Shown here: in pieces, positions 18,435 through 31,943 of the stretch
Layout of the letters: each line of letters starts with the position of its first letter
Numbering within the stretch: position 1 is the stretch's first letter
NCBI GenBank assembly: GCA_947652115.1
Contig: OX393567.1
Span: 25,937,127 to 26,001,126 of the forward strand
Source: Blastomussa wellsi
Lineage: Eukaryota > Cnidaria > Anthozoa > Scleractinia > Plerogyridae
Length of the DNA stretch: 64,000 nucleotides
Reading direction: 5' to 3'
Translations under genes and position numbers: made by a program
The notes under the pieces: generated by a model
Databases searched by the model: none
The model's input: the letters and a program-made list of their open reading frames with translations, nothing else
Told to the model about the DNA's origin: nothing

Positions 18435-20826
18435 GATTCGACCTGATTCAGTTCCCAGCACATCAAGCGCGCTCAAACGATTGAAATGCCATTAACTCCC
18501 AGCACCTCAAGCACCCGTTTGCTCATCAACTAAGACCGCTGGTATATACATCACACGTTCTATTGATACCATCGATATACGCCCGGACTGTTGTTAGACT
18601 GACTTACTGTAATTCGTTTAGCTAATTAGACTTCCTGCAAAAACCAAACTGAAACTTGCTAAGTAAAGACGTTTAGAATTACTTAGGAGTATGAAAGATA
18701 ATAAACATTCTCAAACTAATTATGGATACGGAGTAATCAATGCTTCCTTCACCACGAGCAAAAACTGAATAGAGAGAAATTTTTCAGCCGGCGTAGCCAA
18801 TTAGATTGCGAGTTTGCCTATTTATGCTATTGGCGATTAGCATAAACCCGTTGACCGACTGTTGGAGAAACTCGAAATCTGATTGGTTAGACAATCAGGC
18901 ACCTACAATAAACCTTATTCACGACAGTCGCCATGTTTGTTTTCACATTGTAATGCAAATTAGGCACGTGATTTATGAGGGGGCAAACGAGCCTAAATCG
19001 ACAAATTTCAGCTGGTTTCTTATCATGTCTGGCAATTTTTATCATAGCCATGCTTTGGTTTCTGTTTTGTGCTTTAAATATTCTAAGTTTAACACAATTT
19101 TGGCACTTTTATAAAAAAGAAAACAGCTTGCGTAGTTAACAAGTCAAGGTATCGAGTAACTATTTCAAACTAACCTTATAATGAAATCATTATTCCATAA
19201 CTTGGCTCTCAAATGTGGCTTTACCGTAGATACTTCACTATTTAGACCGTCCGATTTTCCGAGAAACGGCATCATTTCAATGTTTGCCCCCCGGCAGACA
19301 ACGTAGTTTTAATTTGTATTATAATACAAAAACCATCATGGCGGCTATCGTGAATCATGGTCTATTTACTTAAAATTCGAATAGTGTTCAAGAGTTTTCA
19401 AATGTACGTAGTTTAGAAGTTTCTGTTCCCAGTTGTTCGAAGGTCGATTAGCGCTAACCCGGGGTTAAATTTTAATCCCGTTTTCTTTTTCTTTGGTTCA
19501 AACATGTCAAAAGCATTTTTTCGATAAGAGCATCCAATCATCAAATTGAAGAGAAAAAGAATTAAACTGAATTTGATTTTTAAGCTTTCATTTCTGAATT
19601 CAAATTTCGCACCCGTGAAACTGGAATAAGAACTAAAGAGCAGTCTTTTGGTTTCGTTAAAATAGTTCCATGCATTTCTTTAAACGTCAATTCTGAGAAT
19701 TTGGTACTGTTTTAGTTGTTGATCAATACAATTAACAGCCGGCATGGTGCGACGCTTTGATCCAGAAACAGAATGTTAATTGTGTTGGATTATTAATAAA
19801 ACGGCAAAGTAGGAAATTAATTTACCTCATTGAATTGTGAAAACACTTTTCCCCTGCAAAAAATTGTAAGCGTAGAATAAAATTAATCCAAGCTTTGATA
19901 TCCTACCTCTACGTGAGAAAAACACGGAGGCGTTTTTGTATTGGATTGGTAAATTTATAATTCAGAATTAACATATATGAGGAAACCACAGTATGGCAGC
20001 TGGTATTCGCTGCTATTAATATTTGGATCGATAATTGTTATTTATTTTTCTGTGGTAAGTTTTCATAATAAAGAGTGTATTCCTATGTTAAAATGCGCCT
20101 AACCTGCGTTAAACTGACATCTTTGATGGGAATTGGTAGTTGACCAGTTAAACAGACCAAGGTTGTTGGTTCACCCACCTGCCAACGTCGCGAAAACTGG
20201 TTCACAGGAAAGTTCATTTAGCAGACTTTATATTAGATCATTTATATGAAGATCGCAGTGAGGCCTCAAGCTCTAAAATATAGCCGATTTGCTAACTATA
20301 ACTAAAACTGCTTTCGGTTACCTCAACATGGAAACATTATAAAAGGCGACCACGACCACATAAACGAGGTGATCTTCAATAAAGTGAGCAATTACCGGGA
20401 GTATTGAAAACTAAATACGGCACTACGGATATTCCACTAAAAGCAGTCGATCAGTGTATTTGTTTGTTAGCAAACGATAACAAACATAACTGCTTTTTTT
20501 AATAGCTTGATCAAAAGAATTGAAATTAAACTTGGTTCTAGTCTAATGAAAAAAAATTTATACAAACTTAACCTTGGAAACACTTCGAGCTGACTCGTAT
20601 AATTATAAGAAGTTCTCTTCAATTAAGGTACTCTTTATAATATACATAACTACTTTTAACAATGCATGGGCGATGGAAATTTATAACTCTAATGTGAACA
20701 GCAGTCATTTTGTCTTTCATCTTCGCGATTTGATAACCATTTTAAAAAGTCCGATCTCTGTTTCAAATTAAATATTGTGGTCTTTTTTCATTCTGCAGAT
20801 TCTATCGGCAACTGCATAACTCCATT

Positions 20827-21765
20827 ATGGACCACTGCATTCATTTGCTGAATTTCTCCATAATAATGATAACTGAATATCCAATCTTCGGGTTATTTCA
20901 CTGCGTTTCCAGTTTAATGTTGTCGTTAACAGCAACTTTCGGCAATTCTATCATGATTTTTTCCTTTTGGAAGGCTTCATCAATGCCTCTGCCCTCAAGG
21001 ATACTCCTGCTTAGCCTGGCTGTGTCTGATCTCGGTGTAGGTTTGCTCGTGCAGCCTATTAACACAGCCATAATGGTGAGATTATTGGTTCTTATGTACA
21101 GCCACAGCGTTGAACTGCGTTTGATCTGTCCTCTCGTTAAAACCTGGCATTTTTTCACAGTCTTGTTTGCTGGTGCGTCGCTATTAACAATTGGAGCCAT
21201 TGCTATAGACAGGTATCTTGCGCTTTCTCTTCATTTAAGATACCAGGAATTGGTGACTCCGGTCAGAGCCTCTACCGCAGTAACTGCTGTCTGGATAACA
21301 GCGTTTTCGGCAGCTCTGCTACAAACATTGACAACTTTCAACGACATGGTTAACTCATCTGGTGAAGTACTCGTGATCCTATTAGCTTCATTCGCATATA
21401 TCAAGATTTACAAAATCGCTCGCCATCATCAGAATCAAATTCTTGGCCAAGTTCAACTTGACAGTCAAAATAATCAAATGACGCAACTGGCCCGGGCTAT
21501 GAAGTTAGGAATAAACACTCTTTATATTTATGTTATTCTATTGATTTGCTATGTTCCTTCGCTTTGCATTTCTCCTTTTTTCATGATGTCACATGCACCT
21601 GGCCCTGTCTTGACATTATTCTATTTCTTGGGTGCCTCTCTAGTTTTCTTTAATTCATCCTTGAACCCATTGGTGTATTGTTGGAAAATCCGTGAAGTTC
21701 GCGAAGCGGTCGTCGACATTCTAAAACGCTTGTTTTCAAGATGTATTTCTTGTAACCTTTCTTAA
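20827..21765 (+). CDS. Class A (rhodopsin-like) G-protein-coupled receptor
   Basis: Intronless 312-aa frame starting at ATG 20827. A strong 3' splice site (tcttttttcattctgcag) ends at 20798, so a 5' UTR intron is likely. Seven hydrophobic segments are visible. Hallmarks: GNS in TM1, LAVSD in TM2, Cys before TM3 (LICPLVKTW), IDRYLAL (DRY box) after TM3, CYVP in TM6 in place of CWxP, and NPLVYCW (NPxxY) in TM7. The loop between TM4 and TM5 is very short and has no cysteine, so the usual TM3-loop 2 disulphide cannot form. TM5 also looks short and lacks the usual proline. This resembles melanocortin/adenosine-cluster receptors, a style common in cnidarian GPCR expansions; the ligand cannot be inferred. 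It should act at the plasma membrane and couple to G proteins. Confidence 0.9.
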   Translation: MDHCIHLLNFSIIMITEYPIFGLFHCVSSLMLSLTATFGNSIMIFSFWKASSMPLPSRILLLSLAVSDLGVGLLVQPINTAIMVRLLVLMYSHSVELRLICPLVKTWHFFTVLFAGASLLTIGAIAIDRYLALSLHLRYQELVTPVRASTAVTAVWITAFSAALLQTLTTFNDMVNSSGEVLVILLASFAYIKIYKIARHHQNQILGQVQLDSQNNQMTQLARAMKLGINTLYIYVILLICYVPSLCISPFFMMSHAPGPVLTLFYFLGASLVFFNSSLNPLVYCWKIREVREAVVDILKRLFSRCISCNLS

Positions 21766-23790
21766 AACAAATCAACCTAAATTGTGCCAGCGAACGTAGT
21801 AATTGTATTTAATGATAGCGCTGGCTAAGTTTTTCATCAAACGGTTTGATGTCCAAAGTTTAAAGCTATTTTTTGTGCCACTACGTCTTTCAAAACTGTG
21901 AACGACATGAAAAAACCATCATTGGTTCATTACGATGTACCGATGTAGTGAGATAAAAGAATATCAGTAACGAAATGTTGTTGTCTTGATGGACTGTTGG
22001 CGTTTACCATTTACAAAAAATTCCGGTTGGTTTGTACATGGAACACGACTTTTTGGTTCGTTCCACCGGAAAATTTCCGAAAATAATTAATGGAACTTCG
22101 AAAAAGGTAGTCCCGCTTTCCCTGTGGAAATTTCCCAATGGAAATGTGTGTTCTATTTACTGATTTCTCGTCTTTCTCACCAGTTCCAAGCCTTTCACAA
22201 TAGTTTTCGCAGCCAGGCCTCTCTCGTTTTCTCAACCAAAATGGCGTTTTCATGTCATGTTCTTCAGAGGACCGTGTTCAGAGTTTGTACGAATTCTACT
22301 TGATGTACTGCTGTCTGATGAAGGGAAATAAATAAATGATAACCTGGAATAAAATTAATTTCAATATTTGAAGAAGGTTAACCATGTAAACATAAAGTTA
22401 ATTAAGATGTAACTCCACTTTTTCGACACTTGCATCAAATAAGAGTTTAAGCTGAGACTAATTGGCAGGTAGAAATCGTTGCTGCATTGTGGGAACTAAA
22501 AATAGATCTCACTTACTATCATACAGGAGACTAGGAGTGTTGAAGTCGAAGATCGACATTTTTGAACATCGACGTTGTTGGAGTCGAAGGAAGGGAAAAT
22601 TGGGAATTTCAAGAACTCAGAATTCCTTTAAATTTTGTTAGGGCTCTTGCGACAATTTTATTGCAAACAACGTCGACCTTAGAGACATTTTTACTGATTT
22701 CAACTTTAAGGCAGGCATTAAGGTGACACCGGTATCTACTTGTTGAGCCTATGCATTTGTGGAAATGCTGAATAAAGCCATTATTATTATTATTATTGTC
22801 TTGCTATGATCTGAAAAACAAATCTTTAATTAATCTTCCCCTCACTGGCGATGTGAATGTCTACTCTGCACGCGAAATTTTGTCATTAGAATTTTGTTCC
22901 AACAATCAAATGTAATCTCCCCGTATCTCAAAAACAGGTGTTCCTGAAATTGATTTTCGTCCAAAAGTACAATGCGCAGTTCTTATTGCTTATTCTTTGT
23001 TAATTTTAATTACTTGTAATTTTGTATTTACTTAAACATAAAGGACTGACAGTGCAGAATTGTAATTTTCCATGCACCACTCGCTAGGCCGAACAATTTG
23101 CGTTTAAATTTTGACAGCAAGCAGATCTATCTCCGTCACGGCTCTTCATGACTACCTTCGCTCTCAAGGAAAAAGTTGGTAGATATTTTCGACAAAAACG
23201 GAAGTAATTTCAATAAAACTTTCATTGATTCAAAAAGGTAGGTGATCACAGTAAATTAAAGTAAGTGTAGAAATTAAAATATTTTCTGCTGATATTTATA
23301 CTTTAATGATTTTTCTCAGCTAGTGTAGATTTCGCATCTTTGTCATCAGGGTTTAATTTTCAGGAAATTAATATTTTACATCGAGTTTATAAATTGTGTT
23401 CAGCGTAAAAAGCTTTACGCCTATGAGATAAATCGATTTTAAAATGTATGGGCTGAATGGTTCGTTTGTGGCTGAATGGTTGTTTGTAGTTTTGAAATGC
23501 GTACTTTAATTTTGATGTGACTATTGCCTGGTCTAAAATTAATATTAATTAAAACACCGTTTGCAGTTGATCATAAAGACATTTTATTCACATGTCATTT
23601 TCTTCAATAATACAACATTTTTTACAAACATGCAATACCTGCTTAGAAATGTTATTCAGGATTATTTTTAGGGTGAGGTTTTAGGGTTTGTTTATATTGA
23701 TTCCATCGGAGGCGAAGCGATGAAAACAAGATGTTATCAGTCCCGGAAGGGCTAAATCACGGATTCAGAATGTACTTTTCTTTCCTTTAG
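21766..23790. other. Intergenic stretch between GPCR and TRPA-A
   Basis: No coding frame was recognised. A block near 22725-22800 ends in aataaagcca followed by (ATT)n, which looks like the 3' tail of a LINE, but no body is attached. A pyrimidine-rich tract and AG at 23781-23790 precede the TRPA-A start codon by seven bases, so the upstream part probably contains a 5' UTR intron. Confidence 0.45.
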
Positions 23791-23797
23791 ACTAAAA

Positions 23798-26700
23798 ATG
23801 GATCGCAGTACAACAGTTCTTCTTCGTGATCTGGAGGACGATCAAAAAACACGGGGAATTCAAGAACTGCCTTTGTCGATTTTTCGACAGTTTTCAAGTA
23901 AAAGAACATCAAATGGAAATCGCCAGCGTTCCTTGACGAGCATTCTTCGACGGAGCATTTCAGATTCAGTTGAAAGAAATCTCTGCCATAGGGTGGGATT
24001 GCATCAGGTATTAAATATAGAACTGCCAACCGATTTCACGAGGAAGCTGATTTCAACTGGAAGTTAACAGTCACACAATTTATTTCAACAAAGGTTCTTC
24101 TTAAAAATTGTCTTGCCATGGGCATTCATTTATGTGAATCAACCTTTCATCTTCACAGAGTTCATTAAGGCTCAGTTTATATGTGGCATTTCAGTGGCGT
24201 CGAGTGTAATGACTCGGCAAAGTCCCGGAAAACTCACAATGAAAATACAAATGGGAAAGTAGAAAACATTGCTTCCATGGTGCATCGCCACGTAGCCAAC
24301 TCAGTAAAATACTTTTAAAATATTTTTGTGGCTTGTACGGATAAATTTAAACGGACTTTTACGTATACCATAATTATATTTAGTTTAACATGCAGATTAG
24401 GGCAATATTAAAAAAGAATAGAATAGGGCAGTATTAAAAAATGCGCTGTCACCAAGAAGTTTAATGAATTCTCTCTTGTTTTCATTCACAGGCCTGTCGC
24501 GAAGGACTTGTTGATATAGTTCGCACTTTGCTAAAAGGGAGTGCACCTACTATCGACACTTTAGACAAGGAAGGGTTCGCTCCACTCCACTATGCGGCCC
24601 GTTATGACCGCGCGGAGATTGTACAGCTGCTTATAAATGCCGGCGCAGGTTATTGCATCTTGTTACTTTTGTTTCTCATGCACAAAAATTGGGAGAAAAA
24701 CTTCTAAAAGCCTTGCAATTATAAAGCTGATAACTACGAATTTTGACATTTTTCCTTTTCAGATCTAAATATTTGTTCTGATGGCGATAATAGATTCACT
24801 ACACCACTTCAAATGGCCGCAAGATTCGACAGCCCTGCCACAGCTCACTTGTTGATATTAAATGGAGCAGATGTGGCAAAGCAGTCAAATTATGGTCAAC
24901 AGCCTTTGCACTATGCCGCACGAAGAGGCAACTTGAAAGTTGTCCAGGTCGGCCTCCTGATCCACTATTAATTGTTATTAAGCCTTTATCAATTAGACGT
25001 TTTTTTAATATAAAACTGAAACATATCTCTTTTTTTTGCTTTAATATGTTGTCCTATTGCTCAATAAATTCGCACGATGCCCCTATTTTGAGAGAGTCAT
25101 TCACTTATCTGGTCTTATCTCTCATCCACACGTAGCAGATATCAAGCGATGCACTCAGGTTGCCATAATTTGTCCGAAATTTTGCAAAGTGCTGCGTAAC
25201 CACGATTTTTCTAGACGTAAAACGCAAATCGTTGACAATTTGGTGAAAAATAAAACAATTATCCTGCTCAGTGTTGCGGAATATCGTCTGAATCGGTATA
25301 TGATTTCACTGTTTCCTCTATAGCACTATGCGAAACCTTCACTGAAATGAACACATGTTAGTAGAAGGGTTAGTACTCGATCGTTTCGTCATCTATTTCA
25401 TTTTAGGTTTTGCTTAGAGAAGGAAAGGCAAAGGCAAATGATACCGACAATGAGAATTCCACTCCGCTACACGCTGCTTCGCAAGAAGGAAAACTGAATG
25501 TAATCGAGATTCTGGTGAGGATAGAAAAAGAAAGGACAACTTATGCCTAAACGAATCGTTTCACACTTTTCTTATCCCCCATTGTGCTGTCTTTAGTTAG
25601 AGTATGGTGGAGATCCGAGTATCAGTGATAATGATGGCTACACTGCAGTACACCTGGCAGCTAAAGATGGACATGATGACGTGTTAGAAAAGCTACTGTC
25701 CACAGGTAAACCCTGTGATTGCGTACACCAATAGCCAGCGTACTAGGCTTAGCTAACTATGACTTCCTAGCTAGAAAGCGCAACATAGCTTTTTTCTTTC
25801 TGTACTAACGTTCCTGGATTCGACGAAAACACAAAACTGTGTGGCTGATATGAGGCTGGAGGTGAAATGTCCAAGTGAAGAATAAAGAACTTGGCACCAA
25901 ATCCTTGAGATTAAAAAACTTTGAACTGAGATTCATTTAGCCGAGTACGACAAAAGATTTCATTTAACATCCTTGAATCAGATAATATAATTATCCTTTC
26001 CTATATTTCAGCCAGTCACGTTGGTGCCTCATGTTCTGCTATTTTAAATAAGATGGACAATGATGCCAATTCTTGTCTGCACTTGGCAGTTAAACATGGT
26101 CACATTAAGGTAAAGTTAGTCATTTGTTCACAAGAACATGTGTAAAGTGCTAATTGTTTGATGTTCATTTAGAATGGCATTATTCGTTTGTTATATAGTA
26201 TATATCTTTGCGTGTATTTCGTTGTCGATTTACTTCGAATTCTCTCTTAGGCAGCTGAAGTTTGCATTAAATATGGCGCAGACACATGTGCGTTGCAGGT
26301 AAGTCGAGTTTTCGAGCATTTCTTTGCAAGAACTCAACAATCCGAGTCTACAGACAGGAGTCCATCTAGTGATGGGCTTCTGCTACAGATTAATCCGTGG
26401 ATATGTGAATTACGATCATGCAGCATTTTCTTTTTTATTTTCTTTTGCAGGATGATTTATGTTCCCCTCTTCATGTTGCCTGTGTGAACAGTCATTATGC
26501 CATGGCCAAACTTCTTCTGTTTAACGGAGCTTGTGTTCACGATGAAGATGCTAATGGGATGACGCCTATCTTGAGGTTATTTATCTAATAAACCCAACCC
26601 GTGTACATGTAGTATTAGCTGATGTTGAGACCGCGCTCTTACACAGACCGGCGCGCGAGGAATGGGTTGAGCGCGGTGGGAATGGATGAATTTGGAAACC

Positions 26701-29700
26701 TGAAATATATCAATGTAACGAGGTGAATTAATCTAACGATTAATGACTACTGCGCCTATTGATTACGGGAGCCGCATTAACTACTTCATTTTGATTTCTG
26801 TTCTAATGTTTCACAGGGCTTCCTTGGCAGGAGATGTGGAGATAATTGAACTTCTCCTAACACAGGTTAGCGGCTACATCTTTCTATAAATCTTTCTACA
26901 AATATGACGTCATCCCACATGCTCGTGTGACAAATGTTGGTGTGCTTGTGCCATTGGGCAAAAACAATTAGAATTAAAATTATTTTCGAGGATTTACCAA
27001 AAGCGGCATTTGTTTCGATTATCTATCACAATGTTGATGAAACGTCCTCTTGATAATTAATTTTACGTTTTCCCTTAAAATATTGCAGAGTCAGTGACAA
27101 TGTTATGAGTAATCGATTAGCCTTGCAAGAAAAGATATATGCCTCATTTTGATACTCAACAATTGAGCGTTGTCAGTAAAGTAACCACGTCATTCTATTT
27201 CGCGCCAGCAAGGGTAGCTGGCCTCTATAACATTATCTACTCTGCTCTAATTGTTTTACCAAGGGCGCTGACATTTCACCTCGAGAAGACTCGTGTGCAC
27301 CTTCGCCATTAATGTGTGCTGTAAAAAGAGGCCATCACCACGCTGTGAAGTTTCTGTTACAGCATGGATCACCGCTTGACTTGAGAGACTTGAATAAGAG
27401 GACATGCTTACACGTGGCTGCTTACAGCTCCGAGGCCGAGACACTTAAAACGATTATTCAGGTAAGAAGCTTCGAACAATTTAACTTAGAAGGAAAGCTT
27501 AAGTCATAACTGACGGAATGTGTTAAGGTCGTTAAACAAATAGAAAAACAGAGCAACGCAATCATAACCTGAAGGCAAAGAATTAAACCAGCAACCATGC
27601 AACCGTTGTCGTTTCAAATGACATTTTCGTTTCGTCGAACTGTTGCTCCTATACTTATTTACGTCGCTAGTTTTTTATTTTAAAATCTTCTTAAATTAGC
27701 TTTCCTAATAGAGCCAAGCAGAGTATGTTTACTGAATATGTACGCAGTCCATTTATCGTGACTCACATTGTGTACTATGGCTGACTGTAGGCCGGAGGAG
27801 AATGCTTGCTTAACAGCAGGGACAAAAATGATAAGACACCTCTTCACTATGCGGCGACAAAAGCAAATTTACAGGTAAGAAAATTCACACACTTTAATTT
27901 GCTAAACAGTAGCGTTTTTAGCTTTTCCATTAAAAGAAAATTTCAGTACCTATATAGCAATTCAATTCTTCTCCATTTCAGAAGAAATCTTACATTTCTT
28001 TAAAACAGATAATTCAAGAGCTAGTGATAGCAGGTGCAACGTTGGACATCAAAGATGAAGACGAAAGGATTCCGCTTCATTACGCAGTAGAGTGAGTGAT
28101 GAAAAGAACGACTGCATGCTCAAATAGTTAAAACTCTTAGGATGAGACAGGCCTTGCGAGAGTAAAGCGTTTTACTTTGTAACATAGAACAAAGTAACCA
28201 CGCCATCACTTGGTTGAGTAATCGTTCCAATCTACTGGCCTATCAGGGCAGAGCTTATTCTGGTTTCCATGACATGAAGCGACTAAGAGTATTACTTCCC
28301 GCTGGGTGGGATGCTACTGCAGGGTTACCCGGCCCCAGCATTAAATTCGCTGGTACCCATTTATACACCTAGGTAAAGCAAGGCACTGTGCATGAGACAA
28401 GTGTCTTGCCTAAGAACACAACGCAGTGCCCCGGTCAACACTCGAACCGGACTGGACTGCTCAATCCACAGTCCACACCACCATTATGTACTTGGTCTGC
28501 TGTAGTAATCAGCAAATTAAATTTCAACTGCGAGAACAGACAATTTCTAACTCAAAGCTTCTCCTACAGAAATGGCAACCTCCCATGTGTCCAGGCCTTG
28601 TTAGGGGCTTGCCCAGACTCCATTCACGTGACAGATTTTCGACTTCAGAACAGTTTGCATTTTGCAGCTACTAACGGTCATGTCTCCGTGGCAAAATATC
28701 TTCTGTACCAGGGAGCCGCTGTGGATAGTAGGTGAATATCAATTTGGAGAGTATCCGGCTGCCAACAATACAGTTATTTAGGGAGTTGAAGCAACTAATA
28801 CTGAACAGAAACGTAAACGAAAGCTTTGTCAATGCTTTGTCAATTGCCAATGTTAGCTAGCTATAATGTTAAATAGCTAGCTTTTAATGTGCTAGATCTG
28901 GTACACTGTACTGTATAAAGTGTGTTTAATACATGCCTCGTTAGTCTGTTACTTCTGACACTGACTGACAGACAAGCTGGTTGACTGGATCTTAGATATT
29001 AAATTAATAGCGACCGATCAGTTAATTTTCCTTAGCGTGGCCGTCGAGTTTGCTTAACTGGCTTCGTTGATTACTTTACCTAGTACCAGTTTAGTATGAT
29101 GATTTTCCATATTCGCATAACCTGTCTGAGAAACAATGTATGAAATCATAAGGAAAACTCAAGGTTGATTTCTCATCAATGCTGAAGAACGACCTTAATT
29201 AAGCGTTTCCAAAAATGACAACAAGAGAACGAGCAGTTTAATTTATTATTTATTATTAAGTTTATTATTTTTTATCATTTTTTCCTAGGGATGATGAACG
29301 CTTGACTCCGCTGATTCAAGCAGCGTTTTGTGGCTGTAAATTAACGACAAGCCTGTTGCTTGACCAAGGCGCTAAAATCGACGCTACCGACAAAAACGGG
29401 GTACGATAAGTACAAAGACTGACCTATAGTTTACGGGTGCGAGACGCTTTCAGAATATTTTTGTGGAGGAAAATTAAACTTGCATTGGTTTATTTAAAGT
29501 GCTCTGAATGAACTTTCACTTCAATTTAGCCACATTTGATTTCTTTCAAGGGAACTAACTAAAAATGTGCATATGTATTTTGTGGCAAGTGGCAAAAGGT
29601 CAAAATTAACCCAAATTATGGTTGGTTCTGGCTATGAATCTTATTGGCTAAAAGCTCAAATAAATCAGTGCTCTGATTAGTTAAGACACGCTCCATGATT

Positions 29701-31912
29701 CAAAAATCAAAGAGATAGCAGACCTTTTTTGAAAGTAATTATTCAGCAAAATCTTTATATGAAGCTGAATACAGTTCTGGTGTCTTTATCGTGTTCTCTG
29801 ACAGTGTACCGCTTTGATTGCTGCGGCATCTCAAGGCAAGGTAGGAGTTCTACGACTTTTACTTGATAGAGGAGCTAACTTGCAGCTGGTGACAACAGAA
29901 GGCAAAAATTGTCTGGAAACTGCAATATCTAGGGGACACCATGATGTCTGCATGGAGATAATCAAACATGACAGGCGAGTATGTAAACTGGTCAAGTACA
30001 TTCTGTAAATATTCAAGCCAGCCAGGATCGGCCCATTCATTCAACGCTCAAGGCTATGTTTCACTAGCATTTCTTACTAGCTCGAAGTGACATACGGTAA
30101 TGGTTCAATTCAAGCGCCCAGAGCCCTCATTTTATTGTTGGAGCTCACTGGAGGGCACTTTAGATGAGACTGGTTATTAGAGACGGGAAGCGGCGGCTAT
30201 GTATTTGACAAATAGATTGCATGTTGCCGTGCGTCTGTTCATTAATAGATCACTGACGTCAAAATGTGGTAAGAACAAAGCAAGTGGCACACGAGGCGAT
30301 GTCTTCTGTGATCTATTACTGAACAGGCGCACGGCAACATGGAAACTATCTGTTTTGTATAATAAAGAAACAAAATATAAACGTCATCAGTGCGTGTGTC
30401 CTTGAATAATCATAGGTGGGAACCAATCAAAATGCATCCACAATTGGGAGAAGGAGAATCTCTTGTTTGCCGAAATTGTATCCTCGTGATGGTAATGACA
30501 CTCGAAACACAGAAGAAAGAAGAAAGATGTAGAATGTCGTCTGATGCATGACGCTTTTACTGCAGCAGGAGAGGCTCCGGTGCTCAAGTGATGTTATTCA
30601 TACAGGAGCGCTTAATAGAATAACGGCGGTTTTCACAAAACCAAAATCAAAGACTACGTAATAGAAATAAGTAGGGCGCTTATTTTAAGGACGGTTTACA
30701 ATCATTACGGTATTCGTCCAGGTTGATTCCCAGTTGTTTTTTTTTTTCATGTTACTCACCAACCAATTTTTTCACGGTATACATGAAAAGATGTACTATA
30801 CATGCATCATGCAATGCCGTCTCCCAAAACATTTAAAACACTATGCTTAAAGTGTTTGTAACCCTGCAGATGGAAGGAAGCGTTTCCGAGGTGCAGCAAG
30901 GAGTCCAGTTTTATTCCTTTGGAACGTCTGATTGCAACTTTTCCACTTGTAGCAAAGGTGAGAAATGATGCCTGGTCAAGACTCCGTATCCTCTTGGTCG
31001 GATTGATGATTGCATATATTGGTATAATTTTCAGGTGGTGATGGACAAATGCATTCAGACGTCTAAGCATTTGAGCTCGGATGAGAATCACTCGGTAGGA
31101 ATACAAATAATGCCAGCAAGTGTTTTTAAGGGGATGATCAAGGGCTACTCGGACAGCTATATCCCATTTCGATATTCTTTAACCCGTTTTTATACAATTA
31201 ACGATTAGTTTACCCATAATACATACTGTTCTCGATATAGCAGTGCTATGTCTCACTTTATCTTTAGCTTGCAAATACCTCGAGCCGTCCCTGGGGTCGG
31301 GAGCGAAGAGGGATTGCTGTATTCGCAGGCTACCCTTTATTAGACAGAGAAACTCTTTAATTTGTTAAGTTTGCCACAACTTTTGAAGTAGCTGGCAAAA
31401 AAATTGGAAGTAGCTGGATGGTGATTATCATTTTCATATACCTGCGCCAGTATTTGAATAAAATCAAATCACAAAAGTAACCGGCACAAACACAAGTAGC
31501 TGGTTAATTCTGCCGGCTGCCGGCCGTTAGGGACAACCCTGATTATTAAATGAAATTGTAGTTATTGACTAAATCCTTTGACTTGTATGATTACAATTAT
31601 CTCTACAGTAAACTCAGTAAATGCTTTTTTTATGTGGACTACGAGCAGTCCCTTTTTTCTTAATTACCGCTTCGCACTCGATGGACTAAGAAAAAAAGGG
31701 ACTGCTCGTAGTCTATCTTTTATGACATGTGGTTTGTCTTTATAGATAACGTACGATTTTGAATACGTGGACCCTGATCCCTCACTCCGCAGTGACGGAC
31801 GTGTATTCTTTGCACCAAAGGTAACAGAAACAACAACAGTAGCGATAATAAAACCAGAAACAATGAAAACGACAACAAAAACAGCGATGTAAACGACAGT
31901 AACAATAACAAT

Positions 31913-31943
<31 letters not shown>

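Larger units (their letters stand above)
15786..20798. other. Intergenic stretch with repeats
   Basis: No gene was recognised. Contents: a G-rich block at 15903-15928, a hairpin element at 16663-16807, a tandem duplication at 17570-17782, a C-run at 18408-18434, and a degenerate inverted block near 19436-19500 (gttgttcgaaggtcgattagc) in the style of common anthozoan MITEs. The first part may carry the EML 3' UTR. The short ORFs here (for example 17379-17702 and 18066-18290) lack family resemblance. Confidence 0.5.
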
